6,512 bases of DNA from the NCBI GenBank assembly GCA_028678445.1, contig JAJRDJ010000072.1:1-6512 (forward strand). The letters run 5' to 3'. Numbering within the stretch: the first letter of the stretch is position 1; every line of letters begins with the position of its first letter. Made by a program: the position numbers and the translations under genes. The DNA comes from Methylococcaceae bacterium (GTDB lineage: Bacteria; Pseudomonadota; Gammaproteobacteria; Methylococcales; Methylococcaceae). Of this stretch, positions 1-5,515 are shown piece by piece. The notes below the pieces were generated by a model. It was not told where the DNA came from and did no database searches. It saw only the letters and a program-made list of their open reading frames with translations.

Positions 1-52
1 GCCGGCGATTCAGGCCACAAGCTACTCGCCAAGATAAATGCTTGACGTTAAC

Positions 53-85
53 AAAAAAGGGCAGAGTGATACCACCCTGCCCTTT
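53..85 (-). terminator. Rho-independent terminator of the small exported protein gene
   Basis: The arms 56-68 and 73-85 pair over 13 positions around a 4-base loop (69-72). The only imperfection is 65/76, which is a G-U pair in the minus-strand RNA. Read on the minus strand, the stem is followed at once by six T residues (complement of 53-58). This is a textbook intrinsic terminator starting about 32 bases past the stop codon at 118-120. Confidence 0.9.
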
Positions 86-90
86 GATTC

Positions 91-111
91 AAACCGCTAA
101 GTGCGGTTTTT
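91..111 (+). terminator. Short rho-independent terminator facing the opposite way
   Basis: The arms 91-97 and 103-109 form a perfect 7-bp stem with a 5-base loop (98-102). On the plus strand a run of five T (107-111) overlaps and follows the 3' arm. On the minus strand the same hairpin has only a three-T tail, so its polarity favours plus-strand transcripts entering from the left edge. A plus reading frame open from base 1 and ending in TGA at 43-45 could be the tail of such a gene, but 14 codons are too few to identify it. Confidence 0.6.
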
Positions 112-117
112 CTTGGC

Positions 118-489
118 TTACTTCTTGGATGTGGCCACTATCCCGTTCAGCTCATTGACCACTCCGGTCAGGGTAGTTGCTCCCTTGGCGGTATCACCTG
201 CCAGACATTCTTCCTGGCCTACTTTCAGATTCTTGATGGCATCCTGAAGAGGCTTGCCGGCGGCATCGCCGGTAACTTCCTTGTAATGCTGCTTGGCAGC
301 CTTGATGTTCGACAGGCATTCATCCCTATTGCCCGCTGCAGCGGCAGCCTGAGCAGCCTTGACTCTTTCCAGAGTCAAACCCAGATGCTCCTTGACGCCT
401 TCGGCATTCTCCGCGGCAAAAACGCTGCCGGAAACGGCCAAAGCCAGAAGTGCGCTGCTAACTACGGTAGAAATCTTGCTCATTTTCAT
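118..489 (-). CDS. Small exported alpha-helical protein with two cysteines (function unknown)
   Basis: This is a 123-residue protein. Residues 1-26 form a classical Sec signal peptide: basic start, Ala/Leu/Val-rich core, and a likely cut after the Val-Phe-Ala-Ala stretch. The mature part is Ala/Lys/Glu-rich and predicted almost entirely helical. It carries two similar segments with an acidic-Glu-Cys-Leu motif at C58 and C95, which could form a disulfide clamping two helical hairpins in the periplasm. There is no CxxCH, so it is not a c-type cytochrome. The helical, Ala-rich pattern with scattered His and acidic residues loosely recalls small periplasmic metal-binding proteins such as SmbP, but it lacks their dense histidines; I do not claim that function. 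The start at 489 is chosen because the signal peptide begins there and an AGAGGAG Shine-Dalgarno (501-507) lies 11 bases upstream. The in-frame ATG at 525 would add 12 hydrophilic residues before the signal. A strong terminator directly follows, and no co-oriented neighbour is close, so it is probably monocistronic. Confidence 0.8.
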   Translation of the reverse strand: MKMSKISTVVSSALLALAVSGSVFAAENAEGVKEHLGLTLERVKAAQAAAAAGNRDECLSNIKAAKQHYKEVTGDAAGKPLQDAIKNLKVGQEECLAGDTAKGATTLTGVVNELNGIVATSKK

Positions 490-881
490 GTTTCTTGTGT
501 CTCCTCTGGCGGCCCTTTCAGGCAACCAATCAGTTATCGAAATTCCCAGTTGCTGACACCAACGCCGCCTGCGTCAATATACCGTGGCTCCGGAAAACCG
601 GGCCGCCAATCTGGACGCCGCGCACGCAATGGATTGAACATTCCATTCCCTTGTGTCAACGGAGTCGAATAGTAAAAGACTTCTTCTGGCTTGTCATTCT
701 TTATATGTAGCCCAATGCTCAGGAATACCAAAAACCTCACTTCCCAATGCCTCCGGAACAGATTTATCGGAGTCGCTGGAAGTCTTGCCAGCGCGGCCTA
801 AGTCATAAGCACAGGTTCGGATTTCCTTTCAGCTCAGCCCCTTGGGAGTCAAAGCGCGCGGGACCATGGCTCCGGCATGAG
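490..881. other. Intergenic stretch of 392 bases with no convincing gene
   Basis: This lies between the end of soxY and the start of the small exported protein gene, both on the minus strand. It contains the Shine-Dalgarno of the downstream gene (501-507) and a hairpin with 6-bp arms 774-779 and 788-793, not followed by a T run. A consensus-like TTGACA occurs on the minus strand in the 650s, but the best -10 (TTCAAT) is only 15 bases away, so I do not call a promoter. Short frames on both strands (for example minus 534-740, GTG start) have no recognisable domain. The place where soxZ would be expected after soxY is empty. Confidence 0.6.
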
Positions 882-1391
882 TCATCCGCAGCCTCCGAGC
901 ATGACTTTGACGATCGTCTTTGCTCCATGAAACTGACCGCCCGATTCGACAATGGCCAATACCGGGCCGGTCTCATTCAGCTTGAGTCTCAGGGTCACCC
1001 AAGGGTCCGCGCCGGGCTCAAAATGAAACTCGGCGAGCAACGGGTCGGGGTTTTTTTCGGCAAACACCAGAATCCGCCGGGTATCGGGTAGCCGGCTCTC
1101 GACCGTGATGGGAACTATGGCGCCATTTTCCGCGAGCTGGGGGATTTCCATTCTAACCGCGTCATTAGGCAGCCAGGCTCGGCCGCCCAATACCAAAGCC
1201 AGAGCCTGATCAATATCTCCCGCGGCCGGCCGGCGCGCCGAAGGAGGCTGAACCCGATTGGGCGGACCAGCCGCCAGGGCTCTATTCCAGCCCGATGTCC
1301 AGGCAAGCCAGCCCAGCAAGACTTTCAAGAATTCTCGGCGGGGCCCGCCCGGAGCTTGTGAATCACTGGGTGAAATATGTTTTGTACGCAT
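882..1391 (-). CDS. soxY: SoxY-type thiosulfate-oxidation sulfur carrier, Tat-exported
   Basis: SoxY is the periplasmic subunit of the SoxYZ carrier. Its C-terminal cysteine holds the sulfur adduct while SoxAX, SoxB and SoxCD oxidise thiosulfate. This 169-residue protein has a twin-arginine signal (R18-R19-E-F-L-K, then a Trp/Leu/Ala core, probable cut near Ala40-Ala41), as expected for SoxY, which is exported folded. The mature part has the SoxY beta-sandwich pattern: a Val-Pro-Ile-Thr-Val strand at ~93-97, an Asn-Pro-Asp-Pro motif at 114-117, a Phe-His-Phe strand at ~122-124 and the C-terminal swinging arm with C168. The chain ends Gly-Gly-Cys-Gly and then TGA (882-884), one glycine short of the canonical ending. 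No soxZ follows on this strand within the window, and no other sox gene is visible. The ATG at 1391 is preceded by GGGA five bases upstream. It could be a variant SoxY paired with a SoxZ elsewhere; the family assignment is firm, the pathway role less so. Confidence 0.88.
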   Translation of the reverse strand: MRTKHISPSDSQAPGGPRREFLKVLLGWLAWTSGWNRALAAGPPNRVQPPSARRPAAGDIDQALALVLGGRAWLPNDAVRMEIPQLAENGAIVPITVESRLPDTRRILVFAEKNPDPLLAEFHFEPGADPWVTLRLKLNETGPVLAIVESGGQFHGAKTIVKVMLGGCG

Positions 1392-1682
1392 AAAAATCCC
1401 GTGACCAATGGCTCAGCCGGGCCACACTTGGCGAAAAAATCACGGAGGGAATCAATATCAGGGCAAGTACTGTAGGCTCCATGGCATCAACGACTTCCCT
1501 TTCATGGGGATTGGCTTTTGCGATGTCCGGGATATTAACCCGGTGTGACGCCCTGATTATTTTACCTACACCCGCAAATGCTAATGAAAAATTAATCTGA
1601 AGGGCAACGCCGTTCACGAAGCAAACCGGACTATTTGGTCTAAACTAATCCATCCCTTACTCAATCACCCTCGGTAACATCC
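1392..1682. promoter_or_regulatory. Divergent intergenic region between soxY and the lipoprotein gene
   Basis: These 291 bases separate two divergently transcribed genes, so they should hold promoters for both. An imperfect hairpin lies just upstream of the soxY start, in its probable 5' leader: outer CCAA/TTGG arms and inner TGGC/GCCA arms with a 3-base bulge, around 1406-1432. I could not find a well-spaced -35/-10 pair in either direction. A minus frame spanning 1363-1617 has no recognisable content and is not called. Confidence 0.35.
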
Positions 1683-2207
1683 ATGCGCTTTACTGCTCTC
1701 CTGATTGCCATTCTCATCACGGCCGGCTGTGCTTCCGAAGGCACCACGTTCACCCGCTCGGTGCTGAACGACCCGAAATCCCACCTGACCCGCGGCAAGC
1801 CTGTCTACATCGCCACGCCCAAGAATGGCTGGTATGAGAATACCGAATACCCCGGTTCCGGACGCATGACCGCGGCGAATGTCCGCGCGGCGTTTGCCCG
1901 GTTTTCGGACCATGTCGTCGTGTCCGAGCAATGCCAGGACCTCAGCTGTCTGAAGCGCACCCATACGGGTTCGTCGAACAGCTACTATGTGGTTCCGGAA
2001 ATCCTTCGTTGGGAGGGGCGCAACAAGAACTGGTCGCAGCAGCCGGATGTCATCGAAATCAAGATTTCCGTCTTTGAAGCGGACAGCTCGAAAAGCCGTG
2101 CGTCAGCCATTCTGAGCGGCAAGAACCGCAACCCGCTGTTCTCCACCGATCATCCGCAAGAAACCCTGCAGGACCCGGTCAGCCGCTACGTCTCCTCGTT
2201 GTACTAA
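1683..2207 (+). CDS. DUF4823-like outer-membrane lipoprotein
   Basis: This 174-residue protein has a lipoprotein signal peptide: Met-Arg, a Leu/Ile/Ala core and a lipobox ending Thr-Ala-Gly-Cys with C16 as the lipidated residue. The residue after the cysteine is Ala rather than Asp, which favours sorting to the outer membrane. The mature part resembles DUF4823 lipoproteins of Pseudomonas and relatives: an early strand around Val-Tyr-Ile-Ala (~41-44), a Tyr-Tyr-Val-Val-Pro-Glu-Ile-Leu-Arg-Trp-Glu segment (~101-111), an Ile-Glu-Ile-Lys-Ile strand, a Leu-Ser-Gly-Lys segment and a C-terminal Pro-Val-Ser-Arg-Tyr-Val-Ser-Ser-Leu-Tyr ending. C83 and C89 may form a disulfide. The biochemical role of the family is unknown. 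The start is fixed by the signal peptide; the Shine-Dalgarno is weak. The GST gene follows on the same strand after 143 bases, too far to assume an operon. Confidence 0.82.
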   Translation: MRFTALLIAILITAGCASEGTTFTRSVLNDPKSHLTRGKPVYIATPKNGWYENTEYPGSGRMTAANVRAAFARFSDHVVVSEQCQDLSCLKRTHTGSSNSYYVVPEILRWEGRNKNWSQQPDVIEIKISVFEADSSKSRASAILSGKNRNPLFSTDHPQETLQDPVSRYVSSLY

Positions 2208-2226
2208 CAGTTCCAAATCTACCCAA

Positions 2227-2317
2227 GCGCCTGATCCGCTCCCCGCGCTGAAAAATACCGATGGAAAGCTCGGCTTCTTTGCTGTGAGCCGGGCATTCCC
2301 ACCCAGTGATCAGGCGC
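2227..2317. repeat. 10-bp perfect inverted repeat enclosing a hairpin in the GST leader
   Basis: GCGCCTGATC at 2227-2236 is repeated exactly in inverted form at 2308-2317, with 71 bases between. Inside, 2268-2275 pairs with 2287-2294 over 8 bp (one G-U) around an 11-base loop. No T run follows either stem, so this is not an ordinary terminator of the lipoprotein gene. It could be a structured leader of the GST mRNA or a small palindromic element; function is unknown. Confidence 0.55.
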
Positions 2318-2338
2318 GATGTTCAATCCACCCCACAC

Positions 2339-2342
2339 GAGG
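2339..2342 (+). promoter_or_regulatory. Ribosome binding site that decides the GST start
   Basis: GAGG at 2339-2342 lies 8 bases before the ATG at 2351 but only 2 bases before the in-frame ATG at 2345. It therefore supports 2351, where the conserved GST N terminus begins. Confidence 0.6.
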
Positions 2343-2350
2343 CTATGTAC

Positions 2351-2959
2351 ATGAAGCTTTACTACACCCCGGGAGCCTGTTCGCTGGCTGCCCACATCAT
2401 TCTCCGCGAGGCGGGGCATGACTTCGCTCTGGTCCGCGTCGATCTTGCCACCGGCAAGACCGAACACGGCGAAACCTTCGCTGAGATCAACCCCAAGGGC
2501 TATGTTCCCGCGCTGCTGCTGGAGGATGGCCAGCTACTCACCGAAAACCAGGTGATACTCCAATACCTTGCAGAGCAGAGACCCGAAAGCGGTCTGGTTC
2601 CCGCCTTCGGGAGTCTGGAACGCTATCGCTTAATCGAGTGGCTGGCCTTCATCGCCACCGAACTGCACAAGGGTTTCGGACCATTGTGGAACCCCGCCAC
2701 CCCGGCGGCCACCCGCGAGAACGCCTTGTCGCAACTGGCCAGGCGTTTTGATTTTGTCGAGGCGGCATTGTCCGGTCGCGACTGGTTATTTGGTGAGCGG
2801 TTCAGTATCGCCGATGCCTATTTGTTCACCATACTTGGCTGGGCGGATTATCATCACATCGACCTGTCACGTTGGCCGCATCTCAAGGCCTATCAGCAGC
2901 GCATAGCCGAGCGGCCCTCCGTGCAGGGGGCTTTAAAGGCGGAGGGGCTCACTCCGTAG
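2351..2959 (+). CDS. gstA: Glutathione S-transferase, GstA (beta-class) type
   Basis: This cytoplasmic enzyme conjugates glutathione to electrophiles, or binds and reduces with it. At 202 residues it is almost the length of E. coli GstA (201). The N-terminal thioredoxin-like domain (~1-80) starts Met-Lys-Leu-Tyr-Tyr-Thr-Pro-Gly-Ala-Cys with the beta-class cysteine C10. It has the Asn-Pro-Lys-Gly-Tyr-Val-Pro motif with cis-Pro P53 and glutathione-contacting E65. The all-helical C-terminal domain carries Ala-Thr-Glu-Leu-His-Lys-Gly-Phe with H106, the second active-site residue of GstA, and the Ile-Ala-Asp-Ala-Tyr-Leu N-capping motif at ~158-163. Residue 66, usually Ser or Gly in relatives, is Asn here. 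The start at 2351 is preferred over the GTG at 2306 and the ATG at 2345 because of the conserved N terminus and the ribosome site. The 3' end overlaps the convergent zinc exporter gene by 11 bases. Substrate is unknown. Confidence 0.95.
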   Translation: MKLYYTPGACSLAAHIILREAGHDFALVRVDLATGKTEHGETFAEINPKGYVPALLLEDGQLLTENQVILQYLAEQRPESGLVPAFGSLERYRLIEWLAFIATELHKGFGPLWNPATPAATRENALSQLARRFDFVEAALSGRDWLFGERFSIADAYLFTILGWADYHHIDLSRWPHLKAYQQRIAERPSVQGALKAEGLTP

Positions 2960-3890
2960 CCAGTGGGTGATTCGTCTGCGACGCGTTGCAGTACAAGGCG
3001 TCGGGGCAGCAGCCCGTTGTCTCGAATTGCAGCGTGGTGTGGCGGATGCCATAGTGGTGCTCCATCAGCTCAGCCAACCGGTCGCGCAGGCGGCCGGCCT
3101 CGCTGACCGGCATGTCGTCAACCAGAATATGGGCGGAGAGGAAACGCAGGCTCCGCGACAAACTCCAGACATGCAGATCATGGACGCCGCGAATCCCCTG
3201 GATCTGCATCAGATCGCGGACCATGATGCTCATCTCGATATCCCGGGGCGTGCTTTCGAGGAGGATGTCGATGGTCTCGCGCAGGATGAGCCAGGCATTC
3301 CACAGAATCAGGCCGGCAATCAGCACGCTGGCCAGGGGGTCCAGCCAGTTGAGACCCGTGAAATAAATGCCGACGCCGGCCAGAATCGCCCCGAGGGTCG
3401 ACAGCACATCGCCCATCAGATGCAGGAACGCGCTGCGGAGATTGAGGTCATGCTCGGCACCGTGACTGACCAGCCAGGCGGTGACCAGATTAACGACGAG
3501 CGCCACCGCGCCAACTCCCATCAGAATATCGGCGGCGACCTGTTCCGGCGCTTGAAAACGATGCCAGGCCTCGAAACAGATACCCGCGGCAATGAAGGCC
3601 AGCGTGGTCGAATTGGCCAGCGCCGCCAGAATACCGACCCGGTGATAGCCGTAAGTCTTGCCAGCATGGGCCGGCCGCTCGCCGAGATGCAGCGCGTACC
3701 AGGACAGCGCCAGCGCCGCAACATCCGTTACGTTGTGCGCGGCATCGGTCAGCAGGGCCAGACTATGGGCTATTGTTCCGGCAATGGCCTCGACGACCAC
3801 GAAACCGAGGGTGATCAGCAAAGACAGCAGCAGGCGGAACCGCGTCTGCCGGCCGTGACTGTGCGAGTGTGAATGATGATGACCGACCAC
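2949..3890 (-). CDS. czcD: Cation diffusion facilitator, zinc-type exporter (CzcD/ZitB-like)
   Basis: This inner-membrane proton antiporter exports Zn(II), perhaps also Cd or Co, from the cytoplasm. The 313 residues carry six predicted helices and a cytosolic ferredoxin-like domain. The short N-terminal His-rich stretch (H4-H12) is typical of ZitB/CzcD. The transport site is complete: H52-x3-D56 in helix 2 (in Asp-Ala-Ala-His-Asn-Val-Thr-Asp) and H157-x3-D161 in helix 5, the His/Asp pairs of the zinc-selective group. The C-terminal domain has the His-Asp-Leu-His-Val-Trp motif (H237, H240, W242). The tail ends with C294, C295 and C301, placed like the Cys-rich end of E. coli ZitB. The start is GTG at 3890, supported by GAGG (3898-3901) seven bases upstream. 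The gene converges on gstA with an 11-base overlap and has no co-oriented neighbour, so it is probably transcribed alone. Zinc specificity is inferred from motifs. Confidence 0.95.
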   Translation of the reverse strand: MVGHHHSHSHSHGRQTRFRLLLSLLITLGFVVVEAIAGTIAHSLALLTDAAHNVTDVAALALSWYALHLGERPAHAGKTYGYHRVGILAALANSTTLAFIAAGICFEAWHRFQAPEQVAADILMGVGAVALVVNLVTAWLVSHGAEHDLNLRSAFLHLMGDVLSTLGAILAGVGIYFTGLNWLDPLASVLIAGLILWNAWLILRETIDILLESTPRDIEMSIMVRDLMQIQGIRGVHDLHVWSLSRSLRFLSAHILVDDMPVSEAGRLRDRLAELMEHHYGIRHTTLQFETTGCCPDALYCNASQTNHPLATE

Positions 3891-3919
3891 TGGCTAACCT
3901 CGTGCTTGATGATGCGCCT

Positions 3920-3957
3920 CAAGTGAATGGAAATAGCCGCTGCACTTGGCAAAAGTG
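3920..3957. promoter_or_regulatory. Cluster of inverted AAGTG/CACTT motifs upstream of the zinc exporter
   Basis: CAAGTG (3920-3925) and CACTTG (3943-3948) form 6-bp inverted arms 17 bases apart. CACTT (3943-3947) also pairs with AAGTG (3953-3957) to make a 15-base palindrome. The cluster lies 30-67 bases upstream of the GTG start, where an operator would sit, and metal exporters are commonly metal-regulated. No matching promoter hexamers or named regulator motif could be assigned. Confidence 0.3.
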
Positions 3958-4119
3958 GGTCTCATTTTCCCTCATCTCGGACTCGCGGGTCCATACTATC
4001 ATCCCCGCCAAATGCCACGCTGAGCCTGACCAGGGCTGTTACCATCCTGTCTGCACCCGCTGACCCTCGCCCATCCGGCGCCTGAATAATGCCTTTCCTC
4101 AACACCCGTAGGAGCCTCC

Positions 4120-4938
4120 ATGACCTTTAGAACCCTAGTCGCCGGCCTCATGGCCCTCGCCATACTCCCGTGCGGACCGAGCCGGGCCGCCAGCACGCTG
4201 GAATACAATGTGACACGCGGCGGCCAACAATCCGTTCAGACCGTGAACATCCAGGATGGCGTGGTGTGGATCAAAGCCGCCGCTGGCGATGCCAACACCG
4301 ATGCCCTTTTCGAACAGACGAGTTCGCAACTGGTGCTGATCGACCATCGCCGCGCGCGCTACACGCCCGTGAACGAGGACAGTGTTAACAGGCTCAGTGC
4401 TCAAATCGAAGACATGACCCCCTTGGTGCGCGGTCTCGGGGATCAGATTCGCCATCTTGATCCGCACCAGCGGGCCCGTTGGGAAAAGATGCTGGAGGGT
4501 TTTCCCCTGGAGGCATTCGAGACGGCCCGGAAGGAAGCGGGGAAAACGCAACTAACCGCCGACGGCAAGCCCAAAACCATCGCCGGGGTGCGCTGCGAAC
4601 CGGCGGTACTGAGCGCCGGAAAATTCACGGAACTAAGCTTTTGCCTGGCGCAACCCGAAGCGCTGGGACTATCGGCGGGTGACGTCGAAACCCTCCGGGC
4701 ATTAGCCTTATTCGTCCAGCGGCTGGCTCACCAGGCCCATAGCCTGGCCGCCCCTTTCGGCCTGGCCATCAAGCGTGGCGAGTTGGACAAGCTCTCGGGC
4801 ATTCCCGTCCAGCTCAAGGAACTGAAAGCCCGGCAGCCCCTATCGATGACGCTGGCCCGCAGCGGTGACACCAAGAATGCCCTCCAGCCGCTCCGGATAC
4901 CGGAAAACTACCAGCAGGAGCGGCTCAGGCTCTGGTAG
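4120..4938 (+). CDS. DUF4412-like periplasmic protein (function unknown)
   Basis: This 272-residue protein has a Sec signal peptide (residues 1-23, Leu/Ala core, cut after Ser-Arg-Ala). C18 inside it is preceded by Pro and does not make a lipobox. The mature N-terminal part begins Thr-Leu-Glu-Tyr and alternates strands with an Ile-Gln-Asp-Gly-Val-Val-Trp-Ile segment (~44-51) and a Leu-Val-Leu-Ile-Asp-His-Arg-Arg-Ala-Arg-Tyr-Thr segment (~71-82). A charged helical stretch (~84-140) follows, then a core with C159 and C175, likely disulfide-bonded, and an Ala-Leu-Gly-Leu-Ser-Ala-Gly-Asp-Val-Glu-Thr-Leu-Arg-Ala-Leu segment (~181-195). This pattern matches proteobacterial DUF4412 proteins as I remember them; the fold suggests LolA/LolB-like beta-sheet binding of a ligand, which is inference only. 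AGGAG (4110-4114) sits five bases before the ATG. The 3' end overlaps the convergent membrane-protein gene by 14 bases. Confidence 0.8.
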   Translation: MTFRTLVAGLMALAILPCGPSRAASTLEYNVTRGGQQSVQTVNIQDGVVWIKAAAGDANTDALFEQTSSQLVLIDHRRARYTPVNEDSVNRLSAQIEDMTPLVRGLGDQIRHLDPHQRARWEKMLEGFPLEAFETARKEAGKTQLTADGKPKTIAGVRCEPAVLSAGKFTELSFCLAQPEALGLSAGDVETLRALALFVQRLAHQAHSLAAPFGLAIKRGELDKLSGIPVQLKELKARQPLSMTLARSGDTKNALQPLRIPENYQQERLRLW

Positions 4939-5515
4939 GCGGGGACGGCCGATGATGGCGTGGCCGGGTCTTCATACCGGTTTCCGGATGGGCCTGCGGA
5001 TGGTGGGCACGCGGGTGAGCGCGACCCTGCTTCATTCCGGCCCGCTGTGCCCATAGTGAAGCCGAGACCAGCACAATCAATACCGCGAGGCTCAGCTCCA
5101 GCGTCACGAACGCGGCGATCTTGAAGTACGCAAACCCGGGGTGTACGAAGCGCACCAGCCAGCCCGCCGCCTCGTCGGCTATCGCCGAAAAATACACCAG
5201 CACGCTCAAGCCGATCTTCACCATCACCGGCACATTGGCGAACAACAGCAAGTGGGTGAGCGTCACCGCGAGCATGCCCATCGAAAACAGATGGGCGTGC
5301 GACACCTCCAGCAGGCTCTGATAGCTGCGCGGCTGGGTGAACTTCGCCTCGGCGCCCAGGTAATACTCCACCACCGAAGGCGCGCTCAGACCCATCCGGT
5401 GGAAATACATCAGACCGTTACTCACCCACTGCACCATCATGTAGACGAGGAAAAGCAGCACGACGGTATTCAGGAGCCTCTGCCGGTTCTGCTCCCCAGT
5501 CACGAAAAAGCGCAT
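4925..5515 (-). CDS. Four-helix inner-membrane protein with intramembrane histidines and a His-rich tail
   Basis: I do not recognise a named family. The 196 residues contain four hydrophobic segments at about 14-36, 71-93, 98-118 and 131-153. Histidines sit at or in helices: H39 just after helix 1, H73 and H75 in a Ser-His-Ala-His-Leu-Phe motif at the start of helix 2, H88 near its end, and H125 in a Val-His-Pro motif before helix 4. Such pairs could ligate heme b or a metal, but no signature proves it. After helix 4 comes a ~40-residue cytoplasm- or periplasm-facing tail rich in His, Pro and Arg (H167, H171, H172, H176, H187, H188), which may bind metal. The start ATG overlaps the stop of the FMN-binding protein gene (TAATG, 5513-5517), so the two are translationally coupled and probably act together, the membrane protein exchanging electrons with the flavin carrier. 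The 3' end overlaps the convergent DUF4412-like gene by 14 bases. Confidence 0.8.
   Translation of the reverse strand: MRFFVTGEQNRQRLLNTVVLLFLVYMMVQWVSNGLMYFHRMGLSAPSVVEYYLGAEAKFTQPRSYQSLLEVSHAHLFSMGMLAVTLTHLLLFANVPVMVKIGLSVLVYFSAIADEAAGWLVRFVHPGFAYFKIAAFVTLELSLAVLIVLVSASLWAQRAGMKQGRAHPRAHHPQAHPETGMKTRPRHHRPSPPTRA

Noticed and set aside
1..45. Possible tail of a plus-strand gene ending in TGA at 43-45
   Set aside because: Only 14 codons, and the other two plus frames are not excluded; kept only as support for the plus-facing terminator.
534..740. Minus-strand GTG-started frame of 68 codons between soxY and the small exported protein gene, where soxZ might be expected
   Set aside because: No SoxZ motif or any known domain, no convincing ribosome site, and Pro/Arg-rich composition; not a soxZ remnant that I can recognise.
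774..793. 6-bp hairpin downstream of soxY as a terminator
   Set aside because: No T run on the minus strand after the stem; a 6-bp stem alone is not enough.
1363..1617. Minus frame of 84 codons upstream of and overlapping the soxY start, with a short hydrophobic stretch
   Set aside because: Overlaps the soxY start in another frame, has no family resemblance, and lies in the region that must contain the soxY promoter.
2967..3872. Long plus-strand frame of 301 codons antisense to the zinc exporter
   Set aside because: Gln/Arg/Gly-rich composition typical of the antisense of a membrane-protein gene; the minus strand has all CDF motifs.
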